Part shown: positions 8,762 through 17,692 of the stretch, one piece after another
Position numbering within the stretch: the first letter of the stretch is position 1
Layout of the letters: every line of letters begins with the position of its first letter
Assembly (NCBI GenBank): GCA_007280905.1
Contig: QYQM01000065.1
Location: 1-39,229 of the forward strand
Length of the DNA: 39,229 nt
Direction of reading: 5' to 3'
DNA from: Porphyromonadaceae bacterium
GTDB lineage: Bacteria > Bacteroidota > Bacteroidia > Bacteroidales > UBA12481
Position numbers and translations under genes: made by a program
The notes under the pieces: model-generated
Database searches by the model: none
What the model saw: only the letters and a program-made list of their open reading frames with translations
Told to the model about the DNA's origin: nothing

Positions 8762-8787
8762 GTAGAGACGCAATTATGCGTCTCTAC
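8762..8787. repeat. Palindromic interspersed repeat, possible bidirectional terminator
   Basis: A perfect 11-bp stem, GTAGAGACGCA (8762-8772) with TGCGTCTCTAC (8777-8787), closes a 4-nt ATTA loop. It occupies almost all of the 44-nt gap between the convergent alaS and lipid-kinase stops. The GTAGAGACGCA...TGCGTCTCTAC sequence is, from memory, a widely scattered intergenic palindrome in Bacteroidota and some other phyla. There is no T-tract, so a termination role is inferred from position only. A second 5-bp hairpin (ACGGT/ACCGT, 8786-8798) abuts it. Confidence 0.75.
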
Positions 8788-8797
8788 GGTGCCACCG

Positions 8798-9721
8798 TTA
8801 AGGAACCAGGAATTTCAGAGCGCCGGGCAGGCAGGTATAAACAATCGGTGCCTTCCCTTCGATTTCGCCATCAGCTTCCACAATAATAAGATTCCCATCC
8901 GTTTCAACCAACAATTGGTTGGTTCGGTGATAAAACACCTCGGGATGGTCAATTTTCTCAGCCCTGCGGAGTTTTGAATAATTCCGTAAATAATCCATGA
9001 TACTGAGATTGGCAAAAATGACCACTTCAAACATTCCATCATCAAGTTTTGCTTCAGGGGCAATTCCAAGACCGCTTCCAAAGTACTGGCCATTAGCCAC
9101 TACGAGGCTCAATACAGTGCCTTCCCACTTAAATCCTTCCCAGGAAACCGTGATTTTCTTATGTTTATAGGTAAGGAAGGTGATTAAAATAGATAAAAAG
9201 AAGGTAAGCTTCCCTCCCAGGATTTTTTTTCGAAGATGAACTCCGTTAACCCGTACCACCACATCCCCGCCGATTCCCAGGTCGGCAATATTATCAAAAT
9301 AACGGAGGTTTATGGAACCATCCGGAAGCCGGAATTGCATAGATCCTGCATCAAGCATCCTGGGCTGGTTTAGCTCTATCAAATCCCACAGCTGGTCAAT
9401 ATTCCTGTAAATCCCGATCCCGCGGGCAAAATCGTTGCCGGTTCCAAAAGGTAATACCCCGAGCTTGGTTTTGAATTTTTCGGCTCCGCCGGCCTTGAGA
9501 TATCCGTTCACCATCTCGTTTAAGGTACCATCTCCGCCAACTGCGATTAAAAAATCACACCCATCACTCAATGCCAGATCAGTAAGTTTTTCGGCATGCC
9601 GAGGGTATGCTGTTTCATAGAATCTCACCTCATAATCCGCAGAAAATCTTACATTCAGGGATTCTTTAACAGACTTCTTACCCCGAATTTTACCATGAAG
9701 AATAAAACTTATTTTCTCCAT
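8798..9721 (-). CDS. Diacylglycerol kinase family lipid kinase (YegS/BmrU type)
   Basis: 307 residues of the DAGK catalytic family. The nucleotide-binding motif GGDGTLNEMVNG is at 62-73, and GTGNDFARG follows at about 93-101. The C-terminal half is the beta-sandwich domain seen in YegS and DgkB. Such enzymes phosphorylate diacylglycerol or a related lipid at the inner membrane surface; the substrate cannot be decided here. It stands alone: convergent with alaS and divergent from the aldo/keto reductase. The ATG at 9721 fits the family N terminus. Confidence 0.9.
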   Translation of the reverse strand: MEKISFILHGKIRGKKSVKESLNVRFSADYEVRFYETAYPRHAEKLTDLALSDGCDFLIAVGGDGTLNEMVNGYLKAGGAEKFKTKLGVLPFGTGNDFARGIGIYRNIDQLWDLIELNQPRMLDAGSMQFRLPDGSINLRYFDNIADLGIGGDVVVRVNGVHLRKKILGGKLTFFLSILITFLTYKHKKITVSWEGFKWEGTVLSLVVANGQYFGSGLGIAPEAKLDDGMFEVVIFANLSIMDYLRNYSKLRRAEKIDHPEVFYHRTNQLLVETDGNLIIVEADGEIEGKAPIVYTCLPGALKFLVP

Positions 9722-9853
9722 CAGTTGAACGGCACGCCTTTAGGTTTCACGAACCGGGTACAATTTAATAACAATTTCGAAGGATTTAGTGAAGGTGCTT
9801 TTCAATTTGGCAAACTGTGTTATTTTTACATCTTTACATAATTAACTATTTGT

Positions 9854-10852
9854 ATGGAATTCATTGCTAAGGATAACCGATATGACAGAATGCAATATCG
9901 CCGTTGCGGTAACAGCGGTATAAACCTTCCTCTTTTATCTTTCGGATTATGGCATAATTTCGGAGAAGTCGACGATTTTGAGACCGATAGGGAAATGGTC
10001 CGGTTTGCTTTTGACCAGGGAATAACCCATTTCGATCTGGCCAATAATTATGGTCCCCCGCCCGGTTCTGCCGAAACCAATTTTGGTAAAATTCTCAAAA
10101 AGGACCTGAAACCTTATCGTGACGAGCTGATTATCAGCACTAAAGCTGGATATTTAATGTGGCCGGGACCCTATGGTGACAATGGTTCCAGAAAATACCT
10201 GCTGGCCTCCCTGGATCAAAGCCTTGACAGAATGAACCTGGATTATGTGGATATTTTTTACTCCCATCGCTACGATCCTTTAACACCTATGGAAGAAACC
10301 ATGGGTGCCCTGGCACAGGCTGTCAGATCTGGAAAGGCGCTCTATGCCGGCATTTCTAACTACCCACCCGATGAAACCATGGAAGCTGCCCGGATTCTTG
10401 CCGAAATGGGAACACCATGTCTCATTCACCAGGTGAAATTTTCATTGTTCAGGCGTGAAGCTGAAGAGCAGCTGGCAACAGTTCTTAGAAAAAAAATGAT
10501 CGGTTGTATCGCCTTTTCCCCGCTGGCACAAGGACTCTTAACCGACCGGTATCTGGATGGGATACCAGCAGATTCGAGAGCCGGTAAGCCTCATGGTTTC
10601 CTGAAGGTTGACCAGATCACTCCGGAAATACTGGAGATTGTTCAAAAATTGGATCAAACCGCCCGCAGCCTCGGTATGTCACTGGCCGAACTTGCCCTGA
10701 ACTGGGTGAAGAGCCATGACTTTATCACTTCTGTTCTCATTGGCGTCAGCACTAAACAACAACTCGAAATTAACCTCCGTATCCTGAATCTCCCTAACTT
10801 TTCACCGGATCAGATTCAGACTATAAATTCCTGCTTATCAGAATCAACCTAA
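9854..10852 (+). CDS. Aldo/keto reductase (YghZ / Kv-beta-like)
   Basis: 332 residues, a TIM-barrel NADPH-dependent oxidoreductase. The catalytic tetrad is complete: D61, Y66 (FDLANNYG), K97 (STKAGY) and H138 (YSHRYDP). The N terminus (DNRYDRMQYRRCGNSGI) and the PPGSAE segment place it with E. coli YghZ/GpmB-type L-glyceraldehyde-3-phosphate or methylglyoxal reductases, although specificity is uncertain. It lies 12 nt upstream of the acyl-CoA synthetase and probably shares its transcript. The start at 9854 matches the usual YghZ beginning. Confidence 0.9.
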   Translation: MEFIAKDNRYDRMQYRRCGNSGINLPLLSFGLWHNFGEVDDFETDREMVRFAFDQGITHFDLANNYGPPPGSAETNFGKILKKDLKPYRDELIISTKAGYLMWPGPYGDNGSRKYLLASLDQSLDRMNLDYVDIFYSHRYDPLTPMEETMGALAQAVRSGKALYAGISNYPPDETMEAARILAEMGTPCLIHQVKFSLFRREAEEQLATVLRKKMIGCIAFSPLAQGLLTDRYLDGIPADSRAGKPHGFLKVDQITPEILEIVQKLDQTARSLGMSLAELALNWVKSHDFITSVLIGVSTKQQLEINLRILNLPNFSPDQIQTINSCLSEST

Positions 10853-10864
10853 CCTTGAAATATA

Positions 10865-12649
10865 ATGGAAATACGCAGAGCTTTCGATGTACTGGATCAT
10901 GCTATGAAGACATATCCACGTACCGATGCACTGGCCTCAAAAGTTGATGGTCAGTGGGTCACCTGGTCTACCGACGAGTATGTCAGGATCGCGAACCAAA
11001 TCAGCTATGGTTTGCTTTCTATGGGTCTGAAAAAGGGCGATAAAATTGTCAGTGCCTCCAACAACAGGCCGGAATGGAACTTTCTCGACATGGGGATGAT
11101 GCAGATCGGAGTGGTGCATGTTCCGATCTACCCTACGCTTAGTGAAGAAGAAACGGCTTATATCTTTCAGCATTCCGATGCCAGGATGGCCATCACTTCA
11201 GATTCTGCCCTGTTTCGGAAATTTGAAAAAAACAGGACACCGAATATCGAAAAGATTTTCACCTTCGATGAAGTCGAAGGGGCCAGCAACTGGAAAGAAA
11301 TCGCTGAACTCGGCGAGAAGAACCAGAAAGACTGGGCCGACAAGCTACCCGGGATTAAAGCATCTATCCAACCTGAGGACCTGTTTACCATTATCTATAC
11401 TTCAGGTACAACAGGGGTTCCCAAGGGAGTAATGCTGTCTCACGACAATATGATGTCAAACCTCAGGGATGCCCTTCACATATTGGATCTCGACCATACC
11501 GAAAGAGCCCTGAGCTTTCTGCCTCTGTGCCATGTATTGGAGCGTATTGTCCATTATGGTTACCAGCTGCAGGGATATGGCCTGTACTATGCCGAGAATC
11601 TTGGCACCATTGGTCAGGATCTCAAGGAAATCAAAGCCAGTACTTTCGTAACGGTTCCCAGGATACTTGAAGTGATGTACGATAAGATTATTGCCAAAGG
11701 GAAAGCACTCAAAGGAATAAAAAAACAGGTTTTCTTCTGGGCTGTCAACCTTGGCCAAAGATATGAACATGGAGGCGTCAATGGTCCATGGTATGCATTT
11801 CAACTTAAGATCGTCGACAAACTGGTATTCTCCAAATGGAGGGAAGCTCTTGGTGGACATGTAAAAATGGTGTTCTCGGGAGGTGCTGCCTTGCAACCCA
11901 GGCTGGCAAGGGTATTCACTGCTGCCGGTATCCTCATTCAGGAAGGTTACGGACTCACGGAAACTTCCCCTGTTATAACTATTAATGAAAAGCATTACCC
12001 TGATAACATGATCGGTACAGTTGGTCTGGTACTGAAAAGCCTTGAGGTAAAAATTGCCTCCGATGGAGAAATTCTTGTAAAAGGACCGTCTGTAATGATG
12101 GGATACTATAAAAACGAGGATTTAACCCGGGAGGTGATGGATGCTGATGGATGGTTTCGTACCGGAGATATCGGTGAAATGGTTAACGGCCGGTTTCTTA
12201 AAATCACCGACCGTAAAAAAGAGATCTTTAAAAACTCCGGCGGTAAATACATTGCTCCTCAGTCAATTGAGAATAAGATCAAAGAATCGTTTTTCATTGA
12301 GAACAGCATGATTATCGGTGAAAACCAAAAGTTTACATCTGCCATTATCTCACCAAACTTCCGGTTCCTGCACGATTACTGCGCTAAGAAAAGTATCCAC
12401 TATCGTGATAACCAGGAATTGATTTCCAAACCGCAGATTATTGCCCGCTACCAGCAGGAAATCATTGCACTCAATAAGAAGCTGGCTCCGCATGAACAGG
12501 TTAAAAGGTTCCGGCTGGTTGTCGACGAATGGACTTCCGCAACGGGTGAATTATCGCCGACATTGAAATTGAAAAGGAAGTATCTGCACGATAAATACGA
12601 GGCTCTTATCAAAGAAGTCTATTACATGTCTAAGAACGACGACGAATAA
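10865..12649 (+). CDS. Long-chain fatty acid--CoA ligase (AMP-forming)
   Basis: 594 residues of the ANL adenylate-forming superfamily, FadD15/ACSL branch. Visible motifs are the P-loop YTSGTTGVPKGVMLSH (about 178-193), YGLTETSP (about 363-370), the hinge GWFRTGDIG (about 429-437) and ITDRKKEIFKNSGGKYIAP with the catalytic lysine of the swivelling C domain. It activates fatty acids for membrane lipid recycling or degradation. The last 20 nt overlap the 3' end of the convergent symporter gene. Confidence 0.92.
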   Translation: MEIRRAFDVLDHAMKTYPRTDALASKVDGQWVTWSTDEYVRIANQISYGLLSMGLKKGDKIVSASNNRPEWNFLDMGMMQIGVVHVPIYPTLSEEETAYIFQHSDARMAITSDSALFRKFEKNRTPNIEKIFTFDEVEGASNWKEIAELGEKNQKDWADKLPGIKASIQPEDLFTIIYTSGTTGVPKGVMLSHDNMMSNLRDALHILDLDHTERALSFLPLCHVLERIVHYGYQLQGYGLYYAENLGTIGQDLKEIKASTFVTVPRILEVMYDKIIAKGKALKGIKKQVFFWAVNLGQRYEHGGVNGPWYAFQLKIVDKLVFSKWREALGGHVKMVFSGGAALQPRLARVFTAAGILIQEGYGLTETSPVITINEKHYPDNMIGTVGLVLKSLEVKIASDGEILVKGPSVMMGYYKNEDLTREVMDADGWFRTGDIGEMVNGRFLKITDRKKEIFKNSGGKYIAPQSIENKIKESFFIENSMIIGENQKFTSAIISPNFRFLHDYCAKKSIHYRDNQELISKPQIIARYQQEIIALNKKLAPHEQVKRFRLVVDEWTSATGELSPTLKLKRKYLHDKYEALIKEVYYMSKNDDE

Positions 12650-14075
12650 ACCAAAGAAACAGGAAGGTCAGCAACCCGTTTATCAGGAGAAGTTCAAAGC
12701 TAAAGACATAGTTTATGCATTGCTGCGAGAAGTGCTGGATAAGGAAAGTGAGAACCGGTGCCAAAACCACCACCACCGGCACTAAGCGGTCGCGTATGGC
12801 GTATCGGGTAAACATCCCGAATACGTATAGACCAAGCAATGGACCATAGGTATATCCGGCTATTGTAAAAATGGTGTCGATTATGCTCCTGTTGTTGAGC
12901 GCCCTGAATAAAAGAATTACCAGCAGAAAAATCAGCGTAAGTACTATATGCACCCTGTTTCTCACCTTTCGGGTGACTTCCTCGGGGGCATTTCCTTTAT
13001 TTAAAATATCGATGGTAACGGAAGTAGTCAGCGCCGTCAAAGCTGAATCTGAACTTGCGAAGGCTGCGGCAACAAGGCCTACAATAAAGATCACCCCAAC
13101 CACGGGTGCAAGATAGCCACCGGTTGCAATCATCGGGAACAGGCTATCCGAGGCTGCAGGAATTTCGATATTCCTGGCCCGTGCGAAAAGTATCAGTAAG
13201 GCTCCCAGCGTAAGAAAGAGAAGGTTGATCGGAACAAGGGAAAGGCTGAACCAGGCCATGTTTTTTTGGGAATCCTTTAAAGTTTTGCAGCTCAGGTTTT
13301 TTTGCATCAGATCCTGATCGAGTCCGGTCATGGTAATGGTGATAAACATCCCCCCGATAAAATACTTGATGAAATGTTTCCGGTCGCCTCCAAAGTCATC
13401 CCAGAAAAAAATCTTGCCGAGCCCGCTTTCCCGGATCTGCCCGACCATGTCAGTCCATCCGAGGTTGAGATCCTTCATCACCAGAATAACAGTCAGAATC
13501 AAAGCCGTAAGAAACATTAAGGCCAATATGGAATCAGTCCAGATAATGGTTCTGATTCCGCCCTTATAGGTATAAAGCCAAATCAAACCCATGATAATCA
13601 AAACATTAACGGCAAAGGGGATGTGCAGGGCATCGAAAAAAGCAATTTGTAGTACCGCAGAGGCAAGAAACAATCGTGCGGCCGATCCTATCGTTCTCGA
13701 TAACAGGAAATAGGATGCTCCGGATTTATATGACCAGTAGCCAAAACGCTGATTGAGATAACCGTAAATGGAGGTGAGCCTCATTTTATAGTAAAGAGGA
13801 AGCAGAAACCAGATAATAACCTGATATCCCACCAGATACCCGAGAACCATCTGCATATAAGCATATTGACTGGAGATTACCCATCCTGGCACTGAAATAA
13901 AGGTTACTCCTGATATCGAGGCACCTATCATTCCAATGGCAACAATATACCAGGGAGATTTTCTGTTGCCGATGAAAAAGCCTTCATTATCGGCCCCTTT
14001 GCTGGTTAGCCGTGAGATAAGAAGAAGCAGACCGAAATAGCTTAAAAGAATGATTGCAATCCAGACTGGGTTCAT
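12630..14075 (-). CDS. Sodium:solute symporter (SSS family)
   Basis: 481 residues, almost entirely hydrophobic, with about 13 transmembrane segments from residue 4 to 475. Signature segments include SGVTFISVPGWVISSQYAY (about 55-73), which follows the pattern of the unwound TM1 region of LeuT-fold SSS transporters, and FASSDSALTALTTSV (about 340-354), the conserved Na+-site helix. The C-terminal GYTYGPLLGLYVFGMFT also fits. The substrate is unknown. Na+ coupling would agree with the Na+-NQR operon elsewhere in the window. It is divergent from recR and overlaps the acyl-CoA ligase gene tail-to-tail by 20 nt. Confidence 0.92.
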   Translation of the reverse strand: MNPVWIAIILLSYFGLLLLISRLTSKGADNEGFFIGNRKSPWYIVAIGMIGASISGVTFISVPGWVISSQYAYMQMVLGYLVGYQVIIWFLLPLYYKMRLTSIYGYLNQRFGYWSYKSGASYFLLSRTIGSAARLFLASAVLQIAFFDALHIPFAVNVLIIMGLIWLYTYKGGIRTIIWTDSILALMFLTALILTVILVMKDLNLGWTDMVGQIRESGLGKIFFWDDFGGDRKHFIKYFIGGMFITITMTGLDQDLMQKNLSCKTLKDSQKNMAWFSLSLVPINLLFLTLGALLILFARARNIEIPAASDSLFPMIATGGYLAPVVGVIFIVGLVAAAFASSDSALTALTTSVTIDILNKGNAPEEVTRKVRNRVHIVLTLIFLLVILLFRALNNRSIIDTIFTIAGYTYGPLLGLYVFGMFTRYAIRDRLVPVVVVLAPVLTFLIQHFSQQCINYVFSFELLLINGLLTFLFLWFIRRRS

Positions 14076-14111
14076 TGTTTTCAGGTCGATGCGGCAAATA
14101 AAGCTAAAAAA

Positions 14112-14142
14112 TTGCTAATCGATGGTAACGATGTTACTTTTG
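14112..14142 (+). promoter_or_regulatory. Bacteroidota-type promoter of the recR operon
   Basis: TTG at 14112-14114, 20 nt, then TACTTTTG at 14135-14142, a perfect TAnnTTTG -7 element. Expected transcript start is near 14149, giving a leader of about 11 nt before the recR ATG at 14160. Confidence 0.65.
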
Positions 14143-14159
14143 AGCGATAAACGAGAATA

Positions 14160-14789
14160 ATGGACTCTTCAAAATACACATCCAAACTGCTCGAAAAAGC
14201 AGTCAATGAATTTTCGAAATTACCGGGGATTGGCCGAAAAACGGCCCTGCGCCTGGTGCTTCATCTTTTAAGGCAGGATGTATCAGAGTCGGAATCATTG
14301 GCCAGCAGTCTGTTACAGTTAAGGAAAGAAATTCACCACTGCAAGATTTGTCATAACATTTCCGACCAGGAAATCTGCCAGGTGTGTTCAAATCCGGGTA
14401 GAGACCGGTCGCTGATCTGTGTGGTAGAGAATATCCGTGATGTAATGGCTATCGAATCAACCCAGCAGTACACCGGTGTATACCATGTTCTTGGAGGAAT
14501 TTTATCGCCAATGGATGGAATCGGTCCGGCAAATCTTACCGTTGGTTCTTTAGCTGAACGGGTTGCATCCGGGGAAGCCAGGGAGGTTATTCTTGCCCTC
14601 AGCGCAACCATGGAAGGAGATGCAACCAATTTTTTCATTTACCGGAAACTTACCGAATATACTGTAAAAATTACAGCCCTGGCGCGAGGGGTGGCTGTTG
14701 GCGACGAACTGGAGTTTACCGATGAGATTACCCTCGGCCGTTCCCTACTCAACCGTACCCTCTTTGAAGAATCCCTCCGTAAACCTTAA
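14160..14789 (+). CDS. recR: Recombination mediator protein RecR
   Basis: 209 residues, the usual RecR length. In order: the helix-hairpin-helix ([17 protein letters not shown], about 20-36), a C4 zinc finger ([16 protein letters not shown], about 61-76), a TOPRIM domain starting at [14 protein letters not shown], and the C-terminal Walker-B-like part. RecR with RecF/RecO loads RecA on gapped DNA; it forms a ring clamp. It is first in a three-gene operon, with only 6 nt to the glycosyltransferase fusion gene. Confidence 0.96.
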   Translation: MDSSKYTSKLLEKAVNEFSKLPGIGRKTALRLVLHLLRQDVSESESLASSLLQLRKEIHHCKICHNISDQEICQVCSNPGRDRSLICVVENIRDVMAIESTQQYTGVYHVLGGILSPMDGIGPANLTVGSLAERVASGEAREVILALSATMEGDATNFFIYRKLTEYTVKITALARGVAVGDELEFTDEITLGRSLLNRTLFEESLRKP

Positions 14790-14795
14790 CCATCC

Positions 14796-17687
14796 ATGAA
14801 ACCTATCCGGATCTCGGTTATCATTGTCAGTTACAACGTTAAGTTCTTTCTTGAGCAATGCCTTAAGTCGGTCTACCGTGCCGGTAAGGATGTACCGATG
14901 GAGGTATTTGTGGTGGACAACAATTCGGCAGATGGTTCTTGTGTGATGGTCAGAAATCAGTTTCCGGATGTCAAACTGATCGAAAATAATGAAAACACCG
15001 GTTTCTCCAAGGCAAACAATCAAGCCATGAGTATTGCCACCGGTGAGTTTCATCTGATACTGAACCCCGATACGGTTGTTGAAGAATCAACTTTTCTGAA
15101 AATCCTGGACTTTATGGATAATCATCCTGAGGCAGGGGCCCTGGGGGTGAGAATGATCGACGGCAAAGGCACTTTCCTGCCCGAATCCAAGCGGGCACTC
15201 CCTACCCCGTGGGTCTCCTTTTATAAGGTTTTTGGATTGGCTGCCCTATTTCCACGATCGCGCAAATTCGGGCAGTACCATCTTGGCTATCTGCCCCAGG
15301 ATGAAGTAAACCCTGTGGATATTCTTCCAGGAGCCTTTATGCTCATCAGGAAATCCGTTCTCGACCACACAGGCTATTTCGATGAATCGTTTTTTATGTA
15401 TGGCGAGGATATCGACCTTTCATACCGAATACGTCAGGCCGGATACCTGAATTATTATTTCCCTGAAACCACCATTATCCACTACAAGGGAGAAAGCACC
15501 AAAAAGTCAAGTATTAATTATGTCCTGATGTTCTATCAGGCTATGATCATCTTCGCCACTAAACACTTTTCGAAAAGCAATGCCAGATGGTTCTCTTTCT
15601 TTATCCGCTTGTCTATATACTTCCGCGCAGCCATTTCCCTGATACGCCGGGTGGTTAGCCGCGTTTTTCTACCAATGGTGGATGCGGCGATATCTTTTCT
15701 GGGTTTTCTACTGATCAATCCCACATGGGAATCCATTAAATTTCCAGACGGGGGCCATCACCCTCCGGAATTTCTGATCCTGTTTGTTCCGGCATATATA
15801 TTAATCTGGTTATTAGCTATTTATTTTTCAGGCGGTTATGATCTGCCAGTCAAATTGGTTAAAATCTTCAGGGGAATAGTTTACGGAACCGCGGTCATTC
15901 TGGTGGTATATTCACTCCTTCCTGAGGAATATCGTTTTTCTAGGGCTTTGATCTTACTGGGTTCAGGTTGGACCCTGATCGAAATTTTTGGGATCCGGCT
16001 GATTCTTCATTTCTCACAGGTAACCGGTTACCGGCTAGATATCGGCAATCGCAAAAAACTGGTCATCGTAGGCAAACCGGAAGAGTCAGAAAGGGTTAGT
16101 CAATTAATTGCCCAAACAAGTCAACCGGTTGAGGTGTTCGGCTTTGTCACTCCCGACCCATCCATTGCAGAATCCGGGAAATACCTCGGTTCGGTTTTAC
16201 AGCTGAGTGATATCATTCGTATAAACCATATCGATGAGGTGATTTTTTGTGCAAAAGATTTAAGCACCAATGAAATAATCAGACACATGCTTGCATTGAG
16301 CTCCCTGGAAACCGAATATAAGATTGCTCCTGAGGCTGCCGAATCTATCATCGGCAGCAATTCCACAAATACCGCAGGCGATCTCTACATTATTCCGATC
16401 AATTCCGTCGGAGAACCTCATAACCGCCGGCTGAAAAGAGTTTTCGATGTCATACTTTCCCTTGTTCTGTTGGGTTTCTCACCGGTTACTGTCTGGTTTT
16501 TCCTGCCGCGCCCATGGCTAATGCTCTGGAGTTGCCTGCAAGTATTATCCGGGGCCCGCAGCTGGGTGGGTTATGCTCAGGCCGGTATCCACCCTGGCTA
16601 TCATCTGCCCCCGATACGAAAAGGCATACTCCGACCGGAGAATGGCATTCATACCACCAAATATACCTCCCAAACCTGGCTCGATCTCAATCTTCATTAC
16701 GCCCGGGATTACCGATTGTTTAAAGATATACGGATTCTGGCTAAAGGTTACAGGTCTATCGTGCAATGTACCAAGCATGTCCTTCTGATAGCATTCCTTC
16801 TGTCGGCAATGATCCCGCACGCGGAAAGTCAGGATTTCAAGGATCAGATCAACATGATCAGACCCAAGCCCGATTACTGCATGATTTACGGGGTACTCTC
16901 GCTGCAGAATAAAGAACTGTTGCCGGATACACGGATCAGCCTGATTGATCCGAAAAGTCATGAGATCTCTGAAAGCATCATGACCGACCGGAATGCATGG
17001 TACCTTTTTTCGGTTAAGAAAGGATTTCCTTATGGCCTGATTATAGAAAAAGATGGTTACTTTCCTTATTATGCGGAATATACAATTCCGTTTGATCTTC
17101 CGCAAAACAGGATGGAGAGAAATATTGCCCTTCCTGATGATCTTAAAAATGATTTCTCACTGTATTACCCGGCAGCTGATACTGTTTTGGGTGAAAAAAG
17201 CCAGGGTTTGCTGGTTCAATTAACCGCTTTACTAAAGAAACATCCCGGCCTTTCAGCCTGGTTTGATCCGCAGGGTGATTCGCTCGATTTTGCCAGAATC
17301 AACCTGCTCACCTCTGCTTTCATGAAAAATGGCGTGGAAATTTCCCAGCTCAGGACAGGCAGCCGGCTAGATCCCGCTGAAACTTTCATACGGATAGAAA
17401 TCAACACGGGTCCCGAAAATGTCGTCCTGCTGCAGTCATCTTCAGATGCTAAACCGCCGGATGAATTATGGACCATCCAGTTCTCGGCTTCCAAAACATC
17501 CCTGAATAAAAAAGCTTTTAAAAGCCTTGATCCCGTTCATGAATTCAAAGGAAAAGATGGCTTTTACAGATACACATACGGTACGTTCAAAACACGGGAG
17601 GAAGCAAACCGCAAGCTTCTGTTAGTCAAGAAGAAAGGCTTTAATAAAGCATTTACCAAAACAGTCGGTTCAATCAAAAAACTATAA
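14796..17687 (+). CDS. GT2 glycosyltransferase / degenerate sugar-transferase / SPOR fusion protein
   Basis: 963 codons open in one frame. Residues 1-250: GT-A family 2 glycosyltransferase (VIIVSYNVKFFLEQC, DNNSADGS, LNPDT, FFMYGEDIDLS), WbbL-like. About 265-400: four or five membrane helices. About 413-520: Rossmann-like domain (KKLVIVGKPEES). About 543-655: remnant of a polyprenyl-phosphate sugar transferase, with its entry helix (RLKRVFDVILSLVLL) and exit (LNLHYARDYRLFKDIRI) but without the catalytic KFRSM/DE core. About 656-680: a hydrophobic stretch like a signal peptide (LLIAFLLSAMIPHAESQ). About 690-790: carboxypeptidase-like beta domain. About 875-960: SPOR-like domain. Homologues of the first part normally end near 650. 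A GTG at 16761 (codon 656) would start a separate 308-residue secreted protein, so this could be two genes joined by loss of a stop. The parts are firm; translation as one chain is unsure. Confidence 0.8.
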   Translation: MKPIRISVIIVSYNVKFFLEQCLKSVYRAGKDVPMEVFVVDNNSADGSCVMVRNQFPDVKLIENNENTGFSKANNQAMSIATGEFHLILNPDTVVEESTFLKILDFMDNHPEAGALGVRMIDGKGTFLPESKRALPTPWVSFYKVFGLAALFPRSRKFGQYHLGYLPQDEVNPVDILPGAFMLIRKSVLDHTGYFDESFFMYGEDIDLSYRIRQAGYLNYYFPETTIIHYKGESTKKSSINYVLMFYQAMIIFATKHFSKSNARWFSFFIRLSIYFRAAISLIRRVVSRVFLPMVDAAISFLGFLLINPTWESIKFPDGGHHPPEFLILFVPAYILIWLLAIYFSGGYDLPVKLVKIFRGIVYGTAVILVVYSLLPEEYRFSRALILLGSGWTLIEIFGIRLILHFSQVTGYRLDIGNRKKLVIVGKPEESERVSQLIAQTSQPVEVFGFVTPDPSIAESGKYLGSVLQLSDIIRINHIDEVIFCAKDLSTNEIIRHMLALSSLETEYKIAPEAAESIIGSNSTNTAGDLYIIPINSVGEPHNRRLKRVFDVILSLVLLGFSPVTVWFFLPRPWLMLWSCLQVLSGARSWVGYAQAGIHPGYHLPPIRKGILRPENGIHTTKYTSQTWLDLNLHYARDYRLFKDIRILAKGYRSIVQCTKHVLLIAFLLSAMIPHAESQDFKDQINMIRPKPDYCMIYGVLSLQNKELLPDTRISLIDPKSHEISESIMTDRNAWYLFSVKKGFPYGLIIEKDGYFPYYAEYTIPFDLPQNRMERNIALPDDLKNDFSLYYPAADTVLGEKSQGLLVQLTALLKKHPGLSAWFDPQGDSLDFARINLLTSAFMKNGVEISQLRTGSRLDPAETFIRIEINTGPENVVLLQSSSDAKPPDELWTIQFSASKTSLNKKAFKSLDPVHEFKGKDGFYRYTYGTFKTREEANRKLLLVKKKGFNKAFTKTVGSIKKL

Positions 17688-17692
17688 AACAC

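Noticed and set aside
9722-9853. Promoter or small RNA between the lipid kinase and aldo/keto reductase genes
   Set aside because: A-T-rich with TATTTTTA-like pieces, but no box pair with proper spacing on either strand and no stable hairpin.
11456-11995. 179-codon minus-strand frame inside the acyl-CoA ligase gene
   Set aside because: Antisense shadow of the conserved AMP-binding domain.
16545-17105. 186-codon minus-strand frame inside the glycosyltransferase fusion
   Set aside because: Covers the junction between the two halves, so it was considered as an alternative gene, but the plus-strand frame has clear domains on both sides and this frame shows none.
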